Part shown: piece by piece, positions 19,342 to 29,338 of the stretch
Position numbering within the stretch: the stretch's first letter is position 1
Layout: each line of letters begins with the position of its first letter
Source of the DNA: Thiothrix litoralis
GTDB taxonomy: Bacteria; Pseudomonadota; Gammaproteobacteria; Thiotrichales; Thiotrichaceae
NCBI RefSeq assembly: GCF_017901135.1
Contig: NZ_CP072801.1
Location: forward strand, 3,035,501-3,099,500
DNA: 64,000 nucleotides
Direction of reading: 5' to 3'
Notes under the pieces: generated by a model
The model's input: the letters and a program-made list of their open reading frames with translations, nothing else
Told to the model about the DNA's origin: nothing
Databases searched by the model: none
Program-made: the position numbers and the translations under genes

Positions 19342-19802
19342 ACAGCGCTGGTAGCTGCTGCTTGCTCTTCCTGCAAACGGCGGGCATACAGGGCATCAAA
19401 ATTGATTGGGGAAAGATGCAGCTCCGGGAAACTGCCCTTGGAAACCATGCCCGCAATCACTTCACGCGCATACGGGAACAGGATATTCGGGCAGTAAGCA
19501 GCCAGCAGGTGGTTGATTTGTTCCTGACCGTAACCCTGGATGAAGAACACCCCAGCCTGTTTCACCTCCACCAGAAAAGCGGTTTTGTCATCACTTTTTA
19601 CCGTAATGGTGATGAACAGCTCAACCTCGTAGTTATCATTAGCGAGCGTGTTGACCTTGGTGTTCAAATCCAGATTGGTATTCGGATTCCACTCTTGGGT
19701 GAAAATGCCGGGTGAGTTGGGTGCTTCAAACGATACATCCTTCACGTAAATACGCTGGATGATGAATTGTTGCTCTTGTGGTTCTTGTTGTGGTTCGCTC
19801 AT
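19338..19802 (-). CDS. secB: Protein-export chaperone SecB
   Basis: 154-residue tetrameric chaperone that keeps precursors unfolded and hands them to SecA. Diagnostic segments are IQRIYVKDVSFEAPNSP, FLVEVKQAGVFFI and CPNILFPYAREVIAGMVSKG. It is translationally coupled to gpsA and follows grxC by 23 bases. Confidence 0.98.
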   Translation of the reverse strand: MSEPQQEPQEQQFIIQRIYVKDVSFEAPNSPGIFTQEWNPNTNLDLNTKVNTLANDNYEVELFITITVKSDDKTAFLVEVKQAGVFFIQGYGQEQINHLLAAYCPNILFPYAREVIAGMVSKGSFPELHLSPINFDALYARRLQEEQAAATSAV

Positions 19803-19825
19803 GTAATACCCCTTATAAAATGGAT

Positions 19826-20089
19826 TTAAGATTCAAATAGCAATGCATCCAACTTACCGGCACGATCCAGTGCTGCCATATCATCATAGCCACCGATAGA
19901 TAAATCGCCAATGAATATTTGTGGCACGGTATCGCGCTGGCTCAAACGCTCCATCTCCGCCCACAAGGCAGCGTCACCACCGACACTGATTTCCTCGTAT
20001 TCAATACCTTTGCGTTTGAGCAACATCCGCGCTCGCAAGCAATAGGGGCAAAAACGGGTGGCGTACATGAGAACAGGACGTTGTTTCAT
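19826..20089 (-). CDS. grxC: Glutaredoxin 3
   Basis: 87-residue glutaredoxin with redox site CPYC, the TVPQIFIGDLSIGG cis-Pro loop and a C-terminal helix. It reduces disulfides and mixed glutathione disulfides and can feed electrons to ribonucleotide reductase. It overlaps the upstream rhodanese gene by 4 bases and is part of the rhodanese-grxC-secB-gpsA operon. Confidence 0.97.
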   Translation of the reverse strand: MKQRPVLMYATRFCPYCLRARMLLKRKGIEYEEISVGGDAALWAEMERLSQRDTVPQIFIGDLSIGGYDDMAALDRAGKLDALLFES

Positions 20090-20529
20090 CGCTTACTAAC
20101 CGGAAGGTTGGCTGACTCCCATGCCATGATTCCGCCAGCCAGATTACTGACATTATCGAAACCGGCCTTGGTCAGCAAATTACAGGCATGGGCTGAACGG
20201 CTACCACTACGGCAATAAACCAGCACAGGTTTGGTTTTGGCTGATTCCAGCTCTACCATACGGTTTTTCAACTGCCCTAGCGGAATGTGTTTGGCACCTT
20301 TGAGCTTACCACTCCGCACTTCACTTTCCTCACGCACATCAAGGACGAATGAGCCATCCTGATTAAAGATGTGTACCGCCTGGGTCGTATTGACTTGTTG
20401 GTATTTGCGGGTAAGGCGACTGAATTCCAACCAAATGATCATGCCGAGGATGGCAAACAGCCCCGCAATCAACAAGGGATGACTACGGGCGAAAACAAGA
20501 TATTCTTCCACATTGAACCCTATCAGCAA
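20086..20529 (-). CDS. Membrane-anchored rhodanese-like protein (YibN type)
   Basis: 147 residues with one N-terminal transmembrane helix (about residues 16-35, LLIAGLFAILGMIIWLEF) and a rhodanese domain holding the active-site loop VYCRSGSRSAHA with the catalytic Cys. It would move sulfane sulfur or relay disulfide chemistry at the membrane. The context upstream of grxC matches E. coli yibN, a membrane partner of the Sec/YidC machinery. First gene of the operon. Confidence 0.92.
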   Translation of the reverse strand: MLIGFNVEEYLVFARSHPLLIAGLFAILGMIIWLEFSRLTRKYQQVNTTQAVHIFNQDGSFVLDVREESEVRSGKLKGAKHIPLGQLKNRMVELESAKTKPVLVYCRSGSRSAHACNLLTKAGFDNVSNLAGGIMAWESANLPVSKR

Positions 20530-20611
20530 TTAACAGGGGCTAACGATATACATCAGCAAGAGGCAGGTAAACCCCTAAGCACACGTTTTTTGGTAATAGT
20601 CAGGGAGATAA

Positions 20612-20956
20612 TCAGTGCGGCGCACTGCAAAAGACTTCCTGCATCATGCTGATCAGGCGCAAGGTACGGTAATCACCCACTCGGTAGTAGACACGATTGG
20701 CATCTTTACGCGAAGCCAGAATACCTTTGTCACGCAGAATAGCTAAATGCTGGGAAATATTGCTTTGCGAAGTACCCACGTTATCCACGATGTCTTGTAC
20801 ACTGACTTCCTTATCACCCAGCACGCACAAGATTTTTAGACGTAACGGATGCGAAATCGCTTTCAGTGAACGGGAGGCGCGATCAATATCTTCTTCCTTA
20901 ACCAGCATATCTTCAATTCTGAAGTCACACGTACTGCCGAGCGCAACGCTTCCCAT
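20612..20956 (-). CDS. ArsR-family transcriptional regulator
   Basis: Winged-helix repressor of about 114 residues. The domain runs SLKAISHPLRLKILCVLGDKEVS, VQDIVDNVGTSQSNISQHLAILRDKGI and the wing RKDANRVYYRVGD. The ATG at 20956 is supported by GAGG 7 bases upstream; upstream in-frame starts lack a ribosome site. Cys residues near both ends (STCDF and EVFCSAPH) could be a thiol sensor, as in sulfide- or persulfide-responsive BigR/SqrR relatives; the spacing differs, so that is inference. It stands just upstream of the rhodanese operon, same strand, 82 bases away. Confidence 0.87.
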   Translation of the reverse strand: MGSVALGSTCDFRIEDMLVKEEDIDRASRSLKAISHPLRLKILCVLGDKEVSVQDIVDNVGTSQSNISQHLAILRDKGILASRKDANRVYYRVGDYRTLRLISMMQEVFCSAPH

Positions 20957-21131
20957 AGATTTCCTCATCGAAAATGATTTTACTGAGTTTTCCACTGTTT
21001 CAAGTCACACAGCAGGCAACTGTAGTATATTAGTATAGACAAATACAATAATATACCCTATTCCATTCCGTGTCATCCCTTTCTTATGGTAGACTCCTTG
21101 TTATTATAAACACCCAGAACCCTGACAAACG

Positions 21132-22355
21132 GTGAAATTTTACCTCCCACTATTCCTTGTGATCGCCTTAGCATCCGGGAATCAGCTATATGCGGCTGAT
21201 CCTCAAAAGCAGCAACAGCTACAACGCGACATTCGCCAGTTATCGAGCGCCCTGAAGTCGCAACAAGGCGAATCGCGAGCATTACAGGATGAAGTCACTC
21301 AACTAGAAAAAAAACTGGGTGATATTTCAGACAAGTATTATCAGACAGAAAAAAAGGCAGAGGCCACTCAGGCTAAACTGGAAGAATCAGGCCGCAAACA
21401 ACACAAGCTGGATGCTGAACTCGACACCCAGAAATCCGGCCTCGCTCAACAACTTCAGGCTCTTTATACCGCTGGCGAACAGTCCCCCCTACGCTTGCTG
21501 CTGCGTCAGGACGACCCTTCTGACATCAGCCGCACTATCCGTTACTTCGAGTATCTCAATGACAGCCGCGTCAACCGTATTCAGGGAATCCAGAAAACCT
21601 TGAAAGAAATCCAGTCAGTGCGCCTTAGCATAGTCAAAGACAGTGCGGACCTCCAACAGCTCAACCAAACCCTGGAACAGCAAAAAAAGGACATCCAACA
21701 AACACTCACTGCCCGCTCCACCGTGCTTGGCAATATTAAAAGCGATATCCGCAGCAAAGAAAAACAGTTAGGCAAACTCAAAACCGAAGAGGCCAACCTA
21801 CAGGCCGTCATTGACCGTCTGGCACGCAAAGCCGAGGCTCAAGCCGCCGAAAAACTTGCACAAGCCCAAGCAAAACCTGAAGCACCTCAAAAAACAGTCA
21901 CGCAAGCCAGGCAGAAAACCACCGACAGTGGCACACCCGTCAAAGCCCGCTTCACGCCCAACCAGGCATTTTCCACCTTGCGGGGCAAACTATCCTGGCC
22001 GGTTCAGGGCAGAATCATCCACAGCTACGGGTCATCTCGTAATGAAAAACAACGCTGGCGCGGTGTAGTACTTGCCGCATCTGGTGGTACAAAAGTACGC
22101 GCAGTCGCCAAAGGCAGGGTTGCCTTCGCTGGCTGGATGGATGGCTACGGGCACCTGATCATTATCGAACATGACAACAACTACATGAGCTTGTATGGCT
22201 ACAACCGTGCCATCTATAAAAAGGAAGGGGCTATCGTCAATGCCAATGAAACCATTGCCGCCGTGGGGAATTCCAGTGGCCAAAGCCAAGACGCCCTCTA
22301 CTTTGAAATAAGGCAGGGAACCAGCCCCCAGAACCCGGCGCGTTGGTGTCGATAA
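21132..22355 (+). CDS. envC: Murein hydrolase activator EnvC
   Basis: 407-residue periplasmic protein: signal peptide, a long coiled coil (about residues 25-245), and a C-terminal LytM/M23 domain. The LytM domain lacks the zinc ligands (no HxxxD and no HxH), as in EnvC proteins, which activate amidases AmiA/B under FtsEX control rather than cut peptidoglycan themselves. Start GTG at 21132. It lies upstream of ctpA, as in many gammaproteobacteria where the order is often gpmI-envC-ctpA. Confidence 0.93.
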   Translation: MKFYLPLFLVIALASGNQLYAADPQKQQQLQRDIRQLSSALKSQQGESRALQDEVTQLEKKLGDISDKYYQTEKKAEATQAKLEESGRKQHKLDAELDTQKSGLAQQLQALYTAGEQSPLRLLLRQDDPSDISRTIRYFEYLNDSRVNRIQGIQKTLKEIQSVRLSIVKDSADLQQLNQTLEQQKKDIQQTLTARSTVLGNIKSDIRSKEKQLGKLKTEEANLQAVIDRLARKAEAQAAEKLAQAQAKPEAPQKTVTQARQKTTDSGTPVKARFTPNQAFSTLRGKLSWPVQGRIIHSYGSSRNEKQRWRGVVLAASGGTKVRAVAKGRVAFAGWMDGYGHLIIIEHDNNYMSLYGYNRAIYKKEGAIVNANETIAAVGNSSGQSQDALYFEIRQGTSPQNPARWCR

Positions 22356-22506
22356 TCAGCGTATTGACGGCAATAGCACCACAATGACAACAACAAAGTG
22401 CATTTTTGCCACACAATGGTAAACTGGCGGCATTTCAGTGGTGCAGCCACACAAGTAACCCTGCTAACACGGATGTCAGCAGTCAACGTATTAAAGAGAT
22501 TCAAGT

Positions 22507-23937
22507 ATGCATACACGTTACCGCGTTTTGGCTGGCACCATTGCTGGCATATTGATTGGTGCAACCACCAGCATTAGCCTCAATGTGTTCGCTTTTCGGC
22601 AGACAATTGAAAACTCACCACCACTGGATGAGCTACAACAATTTTCCGAGGTGTATTCACGCATCAAGGAAAACTATGTTGAGGACGTCAAAGACAAGGA
22701 CCTGATGACCAATGCTATCCGTGGAATGCTCAGCAACCTTGACCCCCACTCGGCCTATCTGGACGAAGAAGAATTCAAGGAACTGCAAGTCGGTACCAGC
22801 GGTGAATTCGGTGGCTTGGGTATTGAGGTCGGCATGGAAGACGGCTTTGTCAAAGTGATCTCACCGATTGATGACACCCCAGCACAAAAAGCGGGCATAC
22901 AAGCGGGTGATTTAATCATTCGACTCGACGAAACCCCCGTCAAAGGCATGACGCTTAACGATGCGGTCAAGCTGATGCGGGGCAAGCCCGGCAGCACCAT
23001 CAACCTGATGGTCGTGCGTGATGGCAAAGACAAACCCTTTAAGGTTGCTATCAAGCGCGACATCATCCAGGTCAAAAGCGTCAAACAACGGATACTGGAA
23101 CCAGGCTACGGTTATGTACGCATCACCAGCTTCCAAGCCAAAACCACTGATGCATTACTGGAAGGCATCGAAACCCTGAAAAAAGAAAACAAAGGGAAAC
23201 TGCGTGGTTTGGTGCTTGACCTGCGTAACAACCCAGGTGGTGTACTGAATGCTGCGGTGGGTGTTTCCGATGCCTTTCTTGATTCCGGCAAAATTGTCTA
23301 CACCGAGGGTCGGGTTCCAGATGCCAAGATGGAATACAACGCCCAAAAAGGCGATGTGGTCGAGAATGCTCCGATTGTGGTGCTGGTCAACCAAGGTTCC
23401 GCCTCTGCTTCTGAAATCGTGGCGGGTGCTCTGAAAGATCACAAACGCGCCTTGATTGTCGGGCAAAAAACCTTCGGCAAAGGCTCCGTCCAGACCGTTT
23501 TACAACTGGATGAGAAAACCGCCGTGAAGCTTACCACCGCACGCTACTTCACTCCATCAGGCCGCTCCATCCAGGCAGAAGGCATTGCCCCCGACATCGA
23601 GTTAAAAGCACTCAAGGTAAAAGGCGACACCGACGCAGAAGACGCTTTTGACCCATTATCAGAAGCGGATTTGAGCAAGCACCTCAGCAACCCCAATGGC
23701 GATAAAACCGGAGATAAAGCGAAGCCCGCAGACAAGGCTGAAGAAGCTGCCGACAAGCCGGTCACGGACAATAAAACACCTGAGGAAATGGCTGCCGACA
23801 AATCCAAATCACCCCTCGCAGAAGAAGATTATCAGCTCTTTGAAGCACTGAATATCCTCAAAGGCATGGACTTGGTGCAAACCCGCCTCAAGCCCGAAAC
23901 CCCAGCAGTGGAAGCCGCTAGCGGCAAGGTCATGTAA
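22507..23937 (+). CDS. ctpA: Carboxy-terminal processing protease (S41 family)
   Basis: Periplasmic serine protease of the CtpA/Prc family: signal anchor, PDZ domain (GGLGIEVGMEDGFVKVISP, AGIQAGDLIIRLDE), and the S41 catalytic region with Ser in NQGSASASEIVAGAL and Lys in GQKTFGKGSVQT. A lysine- and Ala-rich acidic C-terminal extension of about 90 residues follows. The stop codon abuts the moaC start, so the two are probably translated from one message with envC upstream. Confidence 0.96.
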   Translation: MHTRYRVLAGTIAGILIGATTSISLNVFAFRQTIENSPPLDELQQFSEVYSRIKENYVEDVKDKDLMTNAIRGMLSNLDPHSAYLDEEEFKELQVGTSGEFGGLGIEVGMEDGFVKVISPIDDTPAQKAGIQAGDLIIRLDETPVKGMTLNDAVKLMRGKPGSTINLMVVRDGKDKPFKVAIKRDIIQVKSVKQRILEPGYGYVRITSFQAKTTDALLEGIETLKKENKGKLRGLVLDLRNNPGGVLNAAVGVSDAFLDSGKIVYTEGRVPDAKMEYNAQKGDVVENAPIVVLVNQGSASASEIVAGALKDHKRALIVGQKTFGKGSVQTVLQLDEKTAVKLTTARYFTPSGRSIQAEGIAPDIELKALKVKGDTDAEDAFDPLSEADLSKHLSNPNGDKTGDKAKPADKAEEAADKPVTDNKTPEEMAADKSKSPLAEEDYQLFEALNILKGMDLVQTRLKPETPAVEAASGKVM

Positions 23938-24420
23938 ATGTCTAACCGCGAGCTGACACATTTCAATGCCCAAGGGCAAGCGCACATGGTGGATGTCGGC
24001 GCAAAACAGCCTACCCACCGCCGGGCAGTTGCTGCGGGATGCATTGAAATGCAAGCAGTCACCCTTGAGAAAATTCGTGAGGGTGACAATAAAAAAGGCG
24101 ATGTTTTAGGCATCGCCCGCATAGCAGGTATCATGGCTGCCAAAAAAACGGCTGACCTAATCCCGCTTTGCCACCCATTGGCACTGACCAAGGTTGATGT
24201 TGAGCTGACGACCCACACCACGCCCCCCGCCGTACACTGCCGCGTCAGTGTCGAAACCCACGGGCAAACCGGGGTCGAAATGGAAGCGCTGACCGCCGTT
24301 CAGGTCACTTTACTGACCATCTACGATATGTGCAAAGCTATCGACAAAGGCATGGTGATGGGAAATATTCGCCTGCTACAAAAATCCGGGGGCAAATCGG
24401 GGGACTGGCAATTCACCTAG
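23938..24420 (+). CDS. moaC: Cyclic pyranopterin monophosphate synthase
   Basis: Converts the MoaA product to cyclic pyranopterin monophosphate in molybdenum cofactor synthesis. Full length at 160 residues, with [34 protein letters not shown] and the [20 protein letters not shown] segment. It begins on the base after the ctpA stop. moaE and moaD lie nearby on the opposite strand; moaA and moaB are not in the window. Confidence 0.97.
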   Translation: MSNRELTHFNAQGQAHMVDVGAKQPTHRRAVAAGCIEMQAVTLEKIREGDNKKGDVLGIARIAGIMAAKKTADLIPLCHPLALTKVDVELTTHTTPPAVHCRVSVETHGQTGVEMEALTAVQVTLLTIYDMCKAIDKGMVMGNIRLLQKSGGKSGDWQFT

Positions 24421-24571
24421 TCCAACACAAAAACCCCGTAACAACACAACCTTAGCCTAATGAGTTATGCTCCTAAAACTGCCTAAAAATTGCATTACAC
24501 ACCCAGAGTGTGGTAGTTTTTAATGCTAGATTACTGTTTTAAAGCAATACTAATTTCCCAGGAAGGGTAAC

Positions 24572-24919
24572 ATGGCATTATGTTCCTACCAGTCTTATCG
24601 TAGCATAAGAAAAACTATCGCAATCACTGCTGGAGCGATTGTCCTTTTAGTCGCTAATTCACCAGTTTCTGCCAACCGAGTAACACTGGTAGCAACGGTG
24701 AATAATCAAATAGTACTCTTACCAGCCAATTGGTCTATTTTCAAACTGAGTGACAAAGAGCTGCAGAACCCCATAGCAACCCTACCCCGGCATACAGGCA
24801 CAGTACATCTGCCAGCAGGGCAATACCGCGCCACTGTCAAACAAAATCACATCACTAAAGAAACCGAATTCCGGGTAGAGTCCAACACAGACAAAACTGT
24901 CACCATCGCCCTGGATTAG
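24572..24919 (+). CDS. Small exported protein of unknown function
   Basis: 115 residues with a signal peptide ending VSA-NRV (about residues 14-35) and a beta-rich C-terminal part (TVHLPAGQYRATVKQ, TEFRVESNTDKTVTIALD) resembling a PEGA or carboxypeptidase-regulatory sandwich fold. A strong AGGAAGGG site precedes the ATG. No named homologue recognised. It converges on moaE with an 11-base gap. Confidence 0.68.
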   Translation: MALCSYQSYRSIRKTIAITAGAIVLLVANSPVSANRVTLVATVNNQIVLLPANWSIFKLSDKELQNPIATLPRHTGTVHLPAGQYRATVKQNHITKETEFRVESNTDKTVTIALD

Positions 24920-24930
24920 GGCAACACGCA

Positions 24931-25365
24931 TCACCCCGGCGTGTTGGAAGCCACCCAGCGCACTGCACCGTCCGTCAGGGTTTCGCGTTTCCAGAAAGGA
25001 GCCGTGTGTTTCAGCGTTTCCATCAGATGACGACAAGCATCGAAAGCCTCTGCCCGATGTGCCGACCACACCGCTACCAGCACAATCGGTTGAGCCGGGG
25101 TAATAGCACCTACACGGTGTACAATCAGTACATCATCCAGCGACCATTCCTCAAGGGCAGATGCTGCAAGCGTCTCCAGTTGGCGTTCAGTCATACCGGG
25201 GTAATACTCCAGATACATTGCCTGAACGGTATCGCCCTCGTTGAAATCCCGCATCGTGCCCACAAATACCGCCGTCGCACCAGAGCGAGCCTCCACACCC
25301 TGCTGCACCTGCCGTTCCGCCAAGTATTGCCACGGATCAAAAGGTGTTTCCCGTAATTCAATCAT
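24931..25365 (-). CDS. moaE: Molybdopterin synthase catalytic subunit
   Basis: Transfers sulfur from thiocarboxylated MoaD to precursor Z. It has GATAVFVGTMRDFNEGD, LEYYPGMTE, VHRVGAITPAQPIVLVAVWSAHRAEAFDAC and the C-terminal FWKRETLTDG. Length 144, normal. It follows moaD by 3 bases on the minus strand. Confidence 0.96.
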   Translation of the reverse strand: MIELRETPFDPWQYLAERQVQQGVEARSGATAVFVGTMRDFNEGDTVQAMYLEYYPGMTERQLETLAASALEEWSLDDVLIVHRVGAITPAQPIVLVAVWSAHRAEAFDACRHLMETLKHTAPFWKRETLTDGAVRWVASNTPG

Positions 25366-25368
25366 CCC

Positions 25369-25602
25369 TCAACCTCCTGTCACGGGTGGGAAAAAGGCCA
25401 CCTCATCGCCCGGCTGCACCAAGGCTGCCGCATTCGCATAAACCTGATTGACTGCCACCAATACGTTACTTGGCAAGACATTTTCCCCACTACTACGCTG
25501 CCAGACCTCCTGCACACTGATGGCATCAGGTGTATCCAACATCACCTGCCCAACGCCCAAGCGTTCCCGTAAACTCGCAAAAAACAATACCTTGATTGAC
25601 AT
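25369..25602 (-). CDS. moaD: Molybdopterin synthase sulfur carrier subunit
   Basis: 77-residue ubiquitin-like protein ending in the diglycine VTGG that is adenylated and thiocarboxylated. MSIKVLFFASLRERLG is the N-terminal strand. ATG at 25602 was chosen over an upstream in-frame codon because GGGAGA lies before it and it fits family length. Operon with moaE. Confidence 0.94.
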   Translation of the reverse strand: MSIKVLFFASLRERLGVGQVMLDTPDAISVQEVWQRSSGENVLPSNVLVAVNQVYANAAALVQPGDEVAFFPPVTGG

Positions 25603-25671
25603 AATAGCTGATCTCCCATCCAATACCGGCGCTCAACAGAAAGGCCACGATTGTGACCTTCCAAGGATACC

Positions 25672-27432
25672 TTACTTCATTTCAATAGGGGTATAGCGCT
25701 GTAATGGCGTAACGTCAATCGCATCACCCCAGTGCTCTTTCGCGTAAGCAACCGCGTATTTACGTTCCCGGAAGAAACGTTCCTCACCAATCTGTCTAGC
25801 AAGCCCAGAACGCTGGAAAGCTTCATACACCCGCAACTTGGTACGGGCGATATAAAACTCAATCCCCGTGGCACGTAGCCGATCGGCGAGTTTTTCCAGC
25901 ATCTCTTCTCCGGTAGAATCCACTTGCCCCGTCGCTTCCAGATCCAGAATCAACACCTTGAGCTTGGGCTTTGCTGCAATATAATTCAGCAACTTACCTT
26001 CAAGATAACCCGTATTGGCAAAATACAAATCACCATCGAAACGGTACACAGCCAAAGTCTCGCTGGTTTGCAAGCCATGAGCCACCGCACCCCGCATCGT
26101 GCCATCGGCATCACGGGCAACTTCGACCAAATTCGGGCTCATGGTACGGTATAGGAACAAGCCCAAAGACAACACCACCCCGACAAAAACACCCTTTTCC
26201 AATTCTGGCGCAACCATCAACGTAGCAAAAAACGTGACCACTGCCACCACCCCATCATGCCGCTCGACCTTCCAGACATGCTTGATAGGTGCAAACTTAA
26301 CCAGATTAATCACCGAGACAAAAATGATCGCTGCCAAGGTTGACTGTGGCAAATAATAGAGCAAATCGGTAAAGAACAATAAACTGATCGCCACCAGAGT
26401 ACCCGTCACCACGGAAGAAAACGGTGTCATTGCACCTGCTGCAAAGTTCACCGCAGAACGAGAGAATGAACCTGAGATAGGTTGTCCTTGGAAAAAAGCA
26501 GAAGCTAGATTGCCCATCCCCTGACCAACCAACTCCTGATTGGCCGACAACCGCTGCCGGGTTTGGGAAGCCATCGCTTTGGCGATGGAAATAGCTTCCA
26601 CAAAGCCCAGCAAGGACATCACAATACCAGACATCAGCAAGGCTTGAAAATGTGCAGGGTCAATACTGGGTATCTGGAATACAGGCAAGCCCGAAGGTAC
26701 AGCCCCTACCACCGCTCCACCAAGATGTTCATAATCAACAGCCCAGGACAAAACCGTTGTCACCACCACCACAATCAAGATATTGGGTAATTTGGGTGCC
26801 CATTTCTTAATGATCAGCAAGCTAGCAAGGGAAAATAGCCCCAGCGCAATGGTCGGCCAATGCGTACCCGGCAGCGCCTTGAGGACCTCCCAAACCATTT
26901 CATAATGGTGTTCTGTGGCGGGAACGTTCACCCCCATTAACTTGCTGAGTTGCGAGGTGGCAATAATCAACGCACCGGCATTGGTAAACCCAATAATCAC
27001 CGGGTGCGACAGGAAGTCCACTAGAATTCCCAAACGAAACAGCCCCAACAGCAGTTGGAACAACCCCATAATGAGCGACAAAAACCCCGCATACAAAATC
27101 AGCGTGTTCACATCGTGGATGTTGAAGGGTTGCAAGGCTGTTCCGGTCATCAAGGCCACCAACGCCACCGGACCACTGCCTAATTGACGTGACGAGCCAA
27201 ACAAGCCCGCCACAATAATAGGCAAAAACGACGCATACAGACCGATATAGGCAGGCAACCCCGCTAACTGCGCATAAGCCATGGATTGCGGAACCAGAAT
27301 CAAGGCACTGGTTAAACCCGCCATCACATCCGCTTTCAGTACGGCTGGGTTTTTCAGTTCACCAGCCCATTCCGTGTATGGCGTGAAACGGTCTTTCCAG
27401 TCACTCAACAGTGACACTAGCCAGCTACCCAT
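25672..27432 (-). CDS. SulP family inorganic anion transporter with STAS domain
   Basis: 586-residue inner-membrane transporter with about 12-14 membrane segments and a C-terminal STAS domain (from about residue 450, VLILDLEATGQVDSTGEEML). N-terminal ADVMAGLTSALILVPQSMAYAQLAGLP is the family signature. SulP proteins carry sulfate, bicarbonate or related anions; the substrate cannot be read from sequence, but sulfate fits a sulfur oxidiser. The ATG at 27432 follows GGAGG. Single gene. Confidence 0.93.
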   Translation of the reverse strand: MGSWLVSLLSDWKDRFTPYTEWAGELKNPAVLKADVMAGLTSALILVPQSMAYAQLAGLPAYIGLYASFLPIIVAGLFGSSRQLGSGPVALVALMTGTALQPFNIHDVNTLILYAGFLSLIMGLFQLLLGLFRLGILVDFLSHPVIIGFTNAGALIIATSQLSKLMGVNVPATEHHYEMVWEVLKALPGTHWPTIALGLFSLASLLIIKKWAPKLPNILIVVVVTTVLSWAVDYEHLGGAVVGAVPSGLPVFQIPSIDPAHFQALLMSGIVMSLLGFVEAISIAKAMASQTRQRLSANQELVGQGMGNLASAFFQGQPISGSFSRSAVNFAAGAMTPFSSVVTGTLVAISLLFFTDLLYYLPQSTLAAIIFVSVINLVKFAPIKHVWKVERHDGVVAVVTFFATLMVAPELEKGVFVGVVLSLGLFLYRTMSPNLVEVARDADGTMRGAVAHGLQTSETLAVYRFDGDLYFANTGYLEGKLLNYIAAKPKLKVLILDLEATGQVDSTGEEMLEKLADRLRATGIEFYIARTKLRVYEAFQRSGLARQIGEERFFRERKYAVAYAKEHWGDAIDVTPLQRYTPIEMK

Positions 27433-27499
27433 GCGGTGCTTACCTCCACTTACATTCCATGTGTATACCAATAAACCACCGCCCTAGCATCCTTCAGGG

Positions 27500-29338
27500 C
27501 TATTCGACTGTCACTGACTTCGCTAGGTTACGCGGTTTGTCCACGTCCGTCCCTTTCAGAACCGCAACATGGTAAGACAGCAATTGCAGCGGAATCGTGT
27601 ACACAATCGGTGCCAGCAATTCAGGCACATGCGGCATTTCCAGCACATGTAAATTATCAGAAGCAATAATGTGCGCGTTACGGTCCGCAAATACGTACAA
27701 CTCACCACCCCGCGAACGCACTTCTTCCAGATTGGATTTTAGTTTTTCCAACAAGGCTGTATTAGGAGCTACTGTGACAATCGGCATCTCGCTATCGACC
27801 AACGCAAGTGGCCCATGTTTGAGTTCACCCGCCGGATAAGCTTCTGCATGGATATAGGAAATTTCCTTGAGCTTGAGCGCCCCTTCCATCGCAATCGGGT
27901 ACATTTCCCCACGCCCTAAAAACAGCGCGTGATTTTTCTCGATGAAATGCTCAGCCAGTGCTTCAATTTTCGGGTGCAAATCCAATGCTTGCTCAATCAA
28001 CGCGGGGAGTTTGCGCAAATCTGCAACGATTTGTGCGATCTTGGCTTTATCCCCACCCTTGGCCTGCATCAGCAATACCATCAGCAACTGCAAAGCAACC
28101 AACTGGGTGGTAAATGCCTTGGTAGAAGCCACGCCAATTTCCGGCCCTGCCATCGTCATCAACGACATATCCGATTCGCGAGTCAGCGAGCTTTCCGCCA
28201 CATTGCAAATCGTCAGTGTTGCCAGACAGCCTTGGCTTTCCTTGATTTTTTCCAACGCCGCCAAGGTATCAGCGGTTTCGCCCGACTGCGAAATAGTCAC
28301 CAGCAGCATGTTCTTGCGCGGTGGCTGGCGGCGGTAGCGGTATTCGCTGGCGACTTCCACATTGCAGGGAATATCCGTGTTGGCTTCAATCCAGTAGCGC
28401 CCCACCAAGCCAGCGTGGTAACTGGTGCCGCAAGCAATGATTTGGATTTCATCGACTTGTGCCAAACGTTCCAGCGCATCCGCCACACCAACCAAAGCGG
28501 GCAATACATGATCGCTGCCCAAACGGTTTTCCAGCGTGCCCACCACTGATTGTGGCTGCTCGAAAATTTCCTTGAGCATGAAATGGCGGTATTCGCCCAA
28601 ATCAGCCGAACACATCGACGCATTCGATTCACGTACTGGGCGCACCACGCGCTCGCCATTCAGGTCGAAAATGTCGATCTTGTTGCGGCTCAGCTTGGCA
28701 ACGTCACCGTTTTCCAGATAGATGAAACGGCTAGTCACTGGCAGTAAGGCTTGAATATCAGAACCAATGAAGTTTTCACCAATCCCCAAGCCCAATACCA
28801 GCGGGCTGCCTTGACGCGCCACAATCAGCGTATCCGGTTCATCCGGGGAAATGACCGCCAAGGCATACGCACCGTGCAATTCACACCGCGCTGCCATGAC
28901 CGCATCCAGCATACTCACACCCTGACGGCGGAAAATATCGATCAGATGCGCCACCACTTCGGTATCGGTATCGGAAGTAAAATGGTAGCCGTCATCCTGC
29001 AAACGCTTACGCAGTTCGACATGATTTTCAATGATGCCGTTATGCACCAAACCGACCCACTCACCACTGAAATGCGGGTGGGCATTGCGTTCCGCTGGAA
29101 CCCCGTGGGTCGCCCAACGGGTGTGGGCAATACCCACTTTACCATTAATAGGTTCGACATCGAGACGTTCCATCAATGCAGCTACCTTACCGACAGCACG
29201 GCTACGTACCAATGCACCCGTTTCTTGCACCACCGCAACCCCGGCAGAATCATACCCCCGGTATTCCAGACGACGCAGACCTTCCAATAAAATTTCCACA
29301 ACCGGACGTTGAGCAATGGCTCCGACAATACCACACAT
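27500..29338 (-). CDS. glmS: Glucosamine-fructose-6-phosphate aminotransferase (isomerizing)
   Basis: Makes glucosamine 6-phosphate from fructose 6-phosphate and glutamine, the entry to UDP-GlcNAc. It has the N-terminal nucleophile Cys2 (MCGIVGAIAQRP), a class II glutaminase domain, two SIS domains (ACGTSYHAGLVGRYWIE, STKAFTTQL) and the C-terminal DKPRNLAKSVTVE. Length 612. It overlaps glmU by a single base (TAATG), giving glmU-glmS as in E. coli. No GlmS ribozyme or small-RNA site was seen. Confidence 0.98.
   Translation of the reverse strand: MCGIVGAIAQRPVVEILLEGLRRLEYRGYDSAGVAVVQETGALVRSRAVGKVAALMERLDVEPINGKVGIAHTRWATHGVPAERNAHPHFSGEWVGLVHNGIIENHVELRKRLQDDGYHFTSDTDTEVVAHLIDIFRRQGVSMLDAVMAARCELHGAYALAVISPDEPDTLIVARQGSPLVLGLGIGENFIGSDIQALLPVTSRFIYLENGDVAKLSRNKIDIFDLNGERVVRPVRESNASMCSADLGEYRHFMLKEIFEQPQSVVGTLENRLGSDHVLPALVGVADALERLAQVDEIQIIACGTSYHAGLVGRYWIEANTDIPCNVEVASEYRYRRQPPRKNMLLVTISQSGETADTLAALEKIKESQGCLATLTICNVAESSLTRESDMSLMTMAGPEIGVASTKAFTTQLVALQLLMVLLMQAKGGDKAKIAQIVADLRKLPALIEQALDLHPKIEALAEHFIEKNHALFLGRGEMYPIAMEGALKLKEISYIHAEAYPAGELKHGPLALVDSEMPIVTVAPNTALLEKLKSNLEEVRSRGGELYVFADRNAHIIASDNLHVLEMPHVPELLAPIVYTIPLQLLSYHVAVLKGTDVDKPRNLAKSVTVE

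Noticed and set aside
21132-22355. envC as a dead M23 peptidase pseudogene
   Set aside because: Loss of zinc ligands in the LytM domain is normal for EnvC activators; the frame is intact.
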